A stretch of DNA of 64,000 nt from positions 310,001 through 374,000 of the forward strand of contig NZ_FCNY02000007.1 of the NCBI RefSeq assembly GCF_001544575.2, in the 5' to 3' direction. This document shows, one piece after another, positions 59,409-64,000 of this stretch (position 1 is its first letter; every line of letters begins with the position of its first letter). The notes beneath the pieces were generated by a model. It was given only the letters and a program-made list of their open reading frames with translations, did no database searches and was not told the DNA's origin. This stretch comes from Caballeronia cordobensis. GTDB taxonomy: Bacteria; Pseudomonadota; Gammaproteobacteria; Burkholderiales; Burkholderiaceae. The translations under genes and the position numbers were made by a program.

Positions 59409-61115
59409 ATGAACCTCAAGAACATCACGATCAAAAACAAGTTGATCGCAGGTTTCGGCATCCTGGCTGTACTGGTCGTGCTGGTGGCAGGCATGTCGCT
59501 GCGCGCGCTGTCCGACGCAACGGCGGGTTTCGCCGATTACGTCAACGGCATCAACGCGCGGGCCGACGTCGCCGCGCAGATCCGCACGGCCGTGGATCGC
59601 CGCGCGATCGCCGCGCGCAATCTCGTGCTCGTCACGAAGCCCGCCGATGTCGAACTGGAAAAGGCCGAAGTCACGCGGGCGCACGAGGACGTGCAGACGC
59701 GGCTCAAGCGCTTGCAGGACATGATCGCCGCCGCGACCGATACGAGCGAGAAGGCGAAGAGCCTCGTCGCGGAAATGGCGCGCGTCGAGGCGCTGTACGG
59801 GCCGGTGGCGACGGATATCGTCGCCACCGTGCTCGCGGGCCGGCACGAAGAGGCCGTCGTCAAGCTCGACGATCAGTGCCGGCCGCTGCTCACGCAACTC
59901 GTGAAGGCCACGGACGATTACGCGACCTACACCGCCACGCGCCGCGAAGAGATCGTGCGCGCGGACGAGGCCGGCTATCGCGTGCAGCGCAACCTGCTGA
60001 TCGCGCTGTGCGCGGTTTCGACGTTTTTCGCGATCGGCGCGGGCATCACGATCACGCGTTCGATCACGACGCCGATCGGCGAGGCGGTCGGCATCGCGCA
60101 GACGGTAGCGCGCGGCGATCTGACGAGCCGCATCGTCGCCGACACGAAGGACGAAACCGGCGACCTGCTGCGCGCGCTCGCCACCATGAACGCGCGCCTC
60201 ACCGAAACCGTCGCCCGCGTGCGCGAAAGCAGCGGCGCGGTGGGCGGGGCGGCGAAGGAACTCGCCTCGGGCAACACCGACCTGAGCCAGCGCACCGAAG
60301 AGCAGGCCGCCTCGCTGCAGCAGACGGCGGCGAGCATGGAAGAACTCACGTCCACGGTGCGTCAGAACGCGGAGAACGCGCAGCAGGCGAGCACGCTGGC
60401 GTCGAATGCATCGGATATCGCGCGAAAGGGCAGCGATGTCGTTGGCCGCGTGGTCGAAACGATGAACGGCATCAGCCACAGTTCCGACAAGATCGCGGAC
60501 ATCACCGGGATCATCGAAGGCATCGCGTTCCAGACCAATATTCTCGCGCTCAACGCGGCGGTGGAAGCCGCGCGCGCGGGCGAGCAGGGACGCGGTTTCG
60601 CGGTCGTGGCGAGCGAAGTGCGCAGCCTCGCGCAGCGTTCCTCGACGGCGGCGAAGGAGATCAAGGAGCTGATCGCGGCGTCGGTCGATAAGGTGCGCGA
60701 CGGCTCCGTGCTCGTGGACGAAGCGGGCACGACGATGGCCGAAGTCACGCAGGCCGTCGCGCGCGTGACGGACATCATGCAGGAGATCGCGGCGGCGTCG
60801 GCGGAGCAGGGACGCGGCATCGAGCAGGTGAATCAGGCGATCACGCAGATGGACGAAGTCACGCAGCAGAACGCCGCGCTCGTCGAGGAGGCGGCGGCCG
60901 CGGCCACGTCGCTCGAAGATCAGGGGCGCAGGCTCAACGAAGCGGTGGCGTTTTTCACGGTGGAAGGCGCACCGGCTGCGTTCAAGCCGAACGCGCCTCG
61001 TGCGGCGCGCGCGCCAGTCGCGAAGCCCGCGCCGCGCGCTGCCGCGAAAGTTGCCGCAGCGAGGCCGGCGGCGACAGCAACGGCAGCCGCCGACGACGGC
61101 TGGAGCACGTTCTGA
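59409..61115 (+). CDS. Methyl-accepting chemotaxis protein
   Basis: 568 residues. TM1 at about 11-31, a periplasmic four-helix-bundle sensor to about 190, TM2 about 193-212, a HAMP linker ([22 protein letters not shown]) and the signalling domain with the highly conserved tip [18 protein letters not shown] and [16 protein letters not shown]. The C-terminal pentapeptide GWSTF resembles the CheR/CheB docking sequence NWETF, so adaptation is expected. The ligand is unknown. Single-gene unit. Confidence 0.93.
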   Translation: MNLKNITIKNKLIAGFGILAVLVVLVAGMSLRALSDATAGFADYVNGINARADVAAQIRTAVDRRAIAARNLVLVTKPADVELEKAEVTRAHEDVQTRLKRLQDMIAAATDTSEKAKSLVAEMARVEALYGPVATDIVATVLAGRHEEAVVKLDDQCRPLLTQLVKATDDYATYTATRREEIVRADEAGYRVQRNLLIALCAVSTFFAIGAGITITRSITTPIGEAVGIAQTVARGDLTSRIVADTKDETGDLLRALATMNARLTETVARVRESSGAVGGAAKELASGNTDLSQRTEEQAASLQQTAASMEELTSTVRQNAENAQQASTLASNASDIARKGSDVVGRVVETMNGISHSSDKIADITGIIEGIAFQTNILALNAAVEAARAGEQGRGFAVVASEVRSLAQRSSTAAKEIKELIAASVDKVRDGSVLVDEAGTTMAEVTQAVARVTDIMQEIAAASAEQGRGIEQVNQAITQMDEVTQQNAALVEEAAAAATSLEDQGRRLNEAVAFFTVEGAPAAFKPNAPRAARAPVAKPAPRAAAKVAAARPAATATAAADDGWSTF

Positions 61116-61119
61116 CGCC

Positions 61120-62112
61120 TCAGGCGTTGACGTCCACGATCACGCGCCCCTTGATCTCGCCGCGCAAAAGACGCGCGGCGGCCTCGGGCGCGTCGGCGAG
61201 CGGGATCGTCGTCGCGACGCTTTCGATGGTCGCGACCGGCACTTCGTCGGCGATCGCATTCCATGCGGCGATGCGCCGTGCGCGCGGCACGTAGACGCTG
61301 TCCACGCCCAGCAATGCGACGCCGCGCAGAATGAACGGCGCGACCGTCGCCGGCAGATCCATGCCTTGCGCGAGGCCGCACGCGGCGACCGCGCCGCCGT
61401 AGCGCAGGCTCGCGCAGACATTGGCGAGCGTGTGGCTGCCGACGCAATCGACGGCTGCGGCCCATCGTTCCTTTTGCAGCGGCTTGCCCGGCTCCGACAG
61501 CGTCGCGCGCTCGACGATATCCGCCGCGCCCAGTTCGCGCAGGCGCGCCGCTTCCTCGGGACGTCCGGTGGACGCGATCACGCGATAGCCGCGCCTCGCC
61601 AGAATCGCGACCGCGAAGCTGCCGACGCCGCCGTTCGCGCCGGTCACGAGCACGTCGCCGTCTTGCGCCGCCACGCCGTGCTTTTCCAGCGCCTGCACGC
61701 ACAGCATTGCGGTATAGCCCGCGGTGCCGACCGCCATCGCCTGGCGCGTCGTGATGTTCGCGGGCAGCGCGATCAGATGATCGCCCGGCACGCGCGCCTT
61801 CTGCGCGAGCCCGCCCCAATGCGTTTCGCCCGCGCCCCAGCCGTTGAGCACGACCTTGTCGCCGGGCTTGTAGTCCGGATGCGAACTCGCTTCGACGACG
61901 CCCGCGAAGTCGATGCCGGGCACCATCGGCCATTGACGCACGACCGGGCCCTTGCCCGTGATCGCGAGTCCGTCCTTGTAATTGAGCGTGGAGAATTCGA
62001 CGCGCACGAGCACGTCGCCGTTACCCGACGATGCAAGGCTGGCTTCGTCGATCGACCGAATGGACGCGACGGTGCGCTCGTCCTGTTTGTCGAGCATGAG
62101 GGCGTTGAACAT
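61120..62112 (-). CDS. Acrylyl-CoA reductase-like quinone oxidoreductase (AcuI/YhdH type)
   Basis: 330 residues of the zinc-less MDR family. STLNYKDGLAITGKGPVVRQWPMVPGIDFAG is diagnostic of AcuI/YhdH; GANGGVGSFAVAILARRGY is the NADPH Rossmann block. AcuI reduces acryloyl-CoA to propionyl-CoA, but related YhdH proteins have broader enone reductase activity. It is the only gene in its unit; a 13-bp hairpin lies just upstream. Ends 4 bp from the chemoreceptor gene. Confidence 0.88.
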   Translation of the reverse strand: MFNALMLDKQDERTVASIRSIDEASLASSGNGDVLVRVEFSTLNYKDGLAITGKGPVVRQWPMVPGIDFAGVVEASSHPDYKPGDKVVLNGWGAGETHWGGLAQKARVPGDHLIALPANITTRQAMAVGTAGYTAMLCVQALEKHGVAAQDGDVLVTGANGGVGSFAVAILARRGYRVIASTGRPEEAARLRELGAADIVERATLSEPGKPLQKERWAAAVDCVGSHTLANVCASLRYGGAVAACGLAQGMDLPATVAPFILRGVALLGVDSVYVPRARRIAAWNAIADEVPVATIESVATTIPLADAPEAAARLLRGEIKGRVIVDVNA

Positions 62113-62134
62113 CGGGGGCTCCGGTTGACGGCAG

Positions 62135-62165
62135 ACGGCGAGGCGGCGCGCGGCCGCCTCGCCGT
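62135..62165. terminator. 13-bp hairpin between PRC-barrel gene and AcuI-like gene
   Basis: ACGGCGAGGCGGC (62135-62147) and GCCGCCTCGCCGT (62153-62165) form a perfect 13-bp stem with a 5-base loop. There is no T-run, so it is a terminator candidate of low certainty; the short direct repeat ATGACGCT occurs twice at 62180-62195 right after it. Confidence 0.45.
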
Positions 62166-62208
62166 GACACTACGACGTCATGACGCTATGACGCTATGAG
62201 ACCAAGCA

Positions 62209-62646
62209 TCAATGATGCTCGTATTCGGCGCGCGGCTTGGGCGTGGTCTTCACCTTGTTGTACTGAAACTCGGGCAGCGCCTTGATCGCGTCCTTGGTCG
62301 CGCCCGCGAGCACGAACTGGCCGTTCTTCACGTCGAGTTGCTCGATGGGAATGGCCACGTCGTGACGCGCCACGCCGAGGAACTTGTTCGCCGCGATGAT
62401 CGCGAACGAAACCGACTTGTCCGGCGCGACGATGATGTCGTTGATCACGCCGACGCGCTGACCCTGTTCGTTCACGACCGGCTTATTGAGGACGGACTTC
62501 TTGACGCTCCAGCCGTCGATGATGGCGGTCGAGACTTCGACCGACACGCCGAGCGGCTGGCTTCCCGCAACCTGGGCGAACGATGCCGTGGAAGTCAGGC
62601 CGAGTGCCGACGATGCAACGAGCAGTGCCACGAGTTTCGATTTCAT
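62209..62646 (-). CDS. Exported PRC-barrel domain protein
   Basis: 145 residues with a signal peptide (start MKSKLVALLVASSALGLTST, cleavage after SFA at about 24). The PRC-barrel beta domain lies at about 45-120 (NKPVVNEQGQRVGVINDIIVAPDKSV and AIPIEQLDVKNGQFVL). The C-terminus is EYEHH. Exported PRC-barrel proteins are common in beta-proteobacteria and are linked to stress response or envelope stability. Start chosen at the signal peptide. Single-gene unit. Confidence 0.82.
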   Translation of the reverse strand: MKSKLVALLVASSALGLTSTASFAQVAGSQPLGVSVEVSTAIIDGWSVKKSVLNKPVVNEQGQRVGVINDIIVAPDKSVSFAIIAANKFLGVARHDVAIPIEQLDVKNGQFVLAGATKDAIKALPEFQYNKVKTTPKPRAEYEHH

Positions 62647-62814
62647 TGGTTCGATTCCTCAAAGGATTGGGCAAAGCGGTTCTATGGAATGCGCGTTTCG
62701 ATTTTTCAGCGCGGTAGAAGTTTGACCGCTAATCGGGGTTTTTGCAGCAACGGTGTAAGGTCGCGCCGCGCGCGCACCGGAATAGTGCGAACGTGCGCGC
62801 GCGATGAAAGGTTT

Positions 62815-63030
62815 TCAGCCAGCGATGCGCTTGAGCGCGTCGGCCTTGTGCACGGCGCGCTTGCCGCTCTTGTCGCTTTCGACTTCGAAGTGCGGATCGT
62901 CGCGCGAGGCGTTGACGGTGTGGCCGTCGAGCGTCGTGCGTTCGGTGACGATGCGCACGATGCGGCCTGTGGTCTCGCCTTGCGGCGTGTTCCAGCGGAC
63001 GTGATCGTGCAGCTTGAAGGACTGGCTCAT
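62815..63030 (-). CDS. DUF2945 (hypervirulence-associated TUDOR-like) protein
   Basis: 71 residues: starts MSQSFKLHDHVRWNTPQGET and contains TGRIVRIVTERTTLDGHTV, the SH3/TUDOR-like DUF2945 pattern. This is a short beta domain, cytoplasmic, role unknown; related proteins are described as hypervirulence-associated in one fungal or bacterial line but function is not established. The ATG at 63030 precedes this domain directly; larger upstream frames are out-of-phase shadow. Followed 57 bp upstream by the DUF1810 gene on the same strand. Confidence 0.72.
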   Translation of the reverse strand: MSQSFKLHDHVRWNTPQGETTGRIVRIVTERTTLDGHTVNASRDDPHFEVESDKSGKRAVHKADALKRIAG

Positions 63031-63086
63031 GGCGTCGGGCTCCTCGCGAAACTTGGGTGTTTCGGGCAGCGCAACGGCCATGCCCG

Positions 63087-63509
63087 TCATGCGAGGCGGG
63101 CGAGCGTCGCGTCGTCGGCGTGGCCGTCGAAATAGCGGCGCAGGGCTTCGTCGAAGACGGCTGGGTCGTCGGCGACGTGGGCGAAGAGCGTCATCGACGA
63201 ATGGAATTTCAGGTCGTCCGGATAGCCGAAAATCTGCTCGACACCGCGTCCCTGCACGCCGTTGACGATGCGCGTCAGCTCGACGAGCCGCGCGCCGAGC
63301 ACCGGATGCGCGAGATAGGCGCGGGCTTCGTCGCGCGACGAAATGGCGTAATGCTGTGCCATCGCGCTGTGCCCGAGGCCGGCGATCTGCGGAAAGACGA
63401 ACCACATCCAGTGCGTGCGTTTGCGGCCGGCGGAAAGCTCGGCGCGGACATCGTCGATGACGCTGGCCTGCGCATCGACGAAACGCTGAAGGTCGTGGGG
63501 ATCGCTCAT
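63087..63509 (-). CDS. DUF1810 family protein
   Basis: 140 residues. HDLQRFVDAQASVIDDVRAEL, then GRKRTHWMWFVFPQIAGLGHS with AMAQHYAIS, and LAHPVLGARLVELT match the DUF1810 (YcnI-unrelated, calpastatin-like in older annotations) family. Helical, cytoplasmic, function unknown. The ATG at 63509 follows AAGGAGCCCATC on the minus strand. The gene before it, on the same strand, is an aldo/keto reductase; the 10-bp spacing suggests an operon with it. Confidence 0.82.
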   Translation of the reverse strand: MSDPHDLQRFVDAQASVIDDVRAELSAGRKRTHWMWFVFPQIAGLGHSAMAQHYAISSRDEARAYLAHPVLGARLVELTRIVNGVQGRGVEQIFGYPDDLKFHSSMTLFAHVADDPAVFDEALRRYFDGHADDATLARLA

Positions 63510-63519
63510 GATGGGCTCC

Positions 63520-64000
63520 TTACGGGATCGCATCGGCGATGCGCTGTCTCATCGTGGCATCGGGATAGATGCCGATGCCCGCGTGCGCGTTGTCGATCAT
63601 GTATTCGGGCCGTCCCGTGCCGGGAATCACGCAGGTGACGGCGGGGTGGCCCAGCACGAATTTGAGCAGGAGCTGTGCCCACGAGGTGCAGCCGAGCGTC
63701 TGCGCGAACGCGGGCAGCGGGCGGTTGCGCAGGCTTGCGAGCAGCGAGCCGCCGCCGAAGGGCTGGTTGACGATCACCGCGACGCCGCGTTCGGCTGCGA
63801 GCGGCAGGAGGCGCGCTTCGGCGTCGCGGTCGTTGGCGGCGTAGTTGATCTGCACGAAGTCGATGCGCTCCGAGCGCAGCACCGCTTCGACCTGGGCAAA
63901 CGCGCTCGACGTGTAGTGCGTGATACCGATGTAGCGGATTTTCCCGGTGGCTTTCCAGTCGCGCAGGGTGGCGAGGTGCGTGCGCCAGTCGAGCAGGTTG
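63520..64000 (-). CDS. Aldo/keto reductase, C-terminal part
   Basis: At least 160 residues; the gene runs off the right edge, so the N-terminus and catalytic Tyr are not seen. The readable part has IRYIGITHYTSSAF, the coenzyme-binding end with FVLGHPAVTCVIPGTGRPEYMIDN, both characteristic of AKR family members. It reduces an aldehyde or ketone with NADPH. It is upstream of the DUF1810 gene in the same unit (10-bp gap). Confidence 0.85.
   Translation of the reverse strand, partial: NLLDWRTHLATLRDWKATGKIRYIGITHYTSSAFAQVEAVLRSERIDFVQINYAANDRDAEARLLPLAAERGVAVIVNQPFGGGSLLASLRNRPLPAFAQTLGCTSWAQLLLKFVLGHPAVTCVIPGTGRPEYMIDNAHAGIGIYPDATMRQRIADAIP

Overview
The window is a GC-rich (roughly two-thirds G+C by eye) chromosomal segment of a beta-proteobacterium. 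Gene content points to Burkholderiaceae of the Paraburkholderia/Caballeronia/Burkholderia kind: a CioAB-like bd oxidase with a small DUF2474 partner, selenouridine synthase, NnrS/Hmp/NorR, many LysR regulators, an Opp importer with an OprD porin, OmpW, and the long palindromic intergenic element at 47962-48568. This assignment is inference from content and codon bias; no rRNA or tRNA gene was seen. Nearly all the sequence is coding. I found no CRISPR array, prophage, integrase or intact insertion sequence.

Layout. 0-9.3 kb: start of eutB (leaving the window), mnmH, an ArsP-like permease, cydAB plus a DUF2474 peptide, a YpfJ-like zinc peptidase, heptosyltransferase waaC, a PilZ protein and a DsbA/FrnE-like oxidoreductase. 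9.4-12.0 kb: a minus-strand three-gene run of a TPR-like protein, a HEPN protein and a FAD oxidoreductase, with an 11-bp inverted repeat just upstream; this is the best candidate for an undescribed toxin-antitoxin-like system. 12.3-16.8 kb: osmC, then a LysR regulator divergent from a FAH hydrolase, SDR and MFS operon, probably for sugar-acid catabolism. 16.8-22.9 kb: GAF-GGDEF cyclase, ChaA antiporter, an orphan amino-acid-binding protein, an AstE/aspartoacylase-like hydrolase, a FucU/RbsD mutarotase, a 49-residue small protein, and an ArsR-SRPBCC pair with a clear operator inside its promoter.

22.9-35.9 kb: purine permease with a possibly structured leader, periplasmic gamma-glutamyltranspeptidase, SDR, a LysR regulator, oppABCDF and an OprD porin. 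These could form an outer-membrane-to-cytoplasm route for small (perhaps gamma-glutamyl) peptides. 36.1-47.9 kb: an oxalate/formate-type MFS transporter, then a nitric-oxide and respiration block: nnrS, hmp, norR, and a B-type (ba3-like) terminal oxidase operon with CuA subunit II, subunit I, a small membrane subunit and three multiheme c cytochromes. 48.0-48.6 kb: a palindromic element of about 600 bp with arms of about 132 bp; strand composition of the flanks flips across it.

48.6-64.0 kb: GNAT acetyltransferase (with C8/A7 tracts in its first codons), ferredoxin-NADP reductase, extensin-like peptidase, HD hydrolase, GlxA-type AraC regulator, several small exported or unknown proteins, OmpW, GFA enzyme, zinc alcohol dehydrogenase, sirtuin, class V aminotransferase, chemotaxis receptor, AcuI-like reductase, PRC-barrel protein, DUF2945 and DUF1810 proteins, and an aldo/keto reductase running off the end. 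Several hairpin terminators and candidate operators are listed. Start codons were moved from the longest frame wherever a ribosome binding site, signal peptide or family alignment favoured an internal start.
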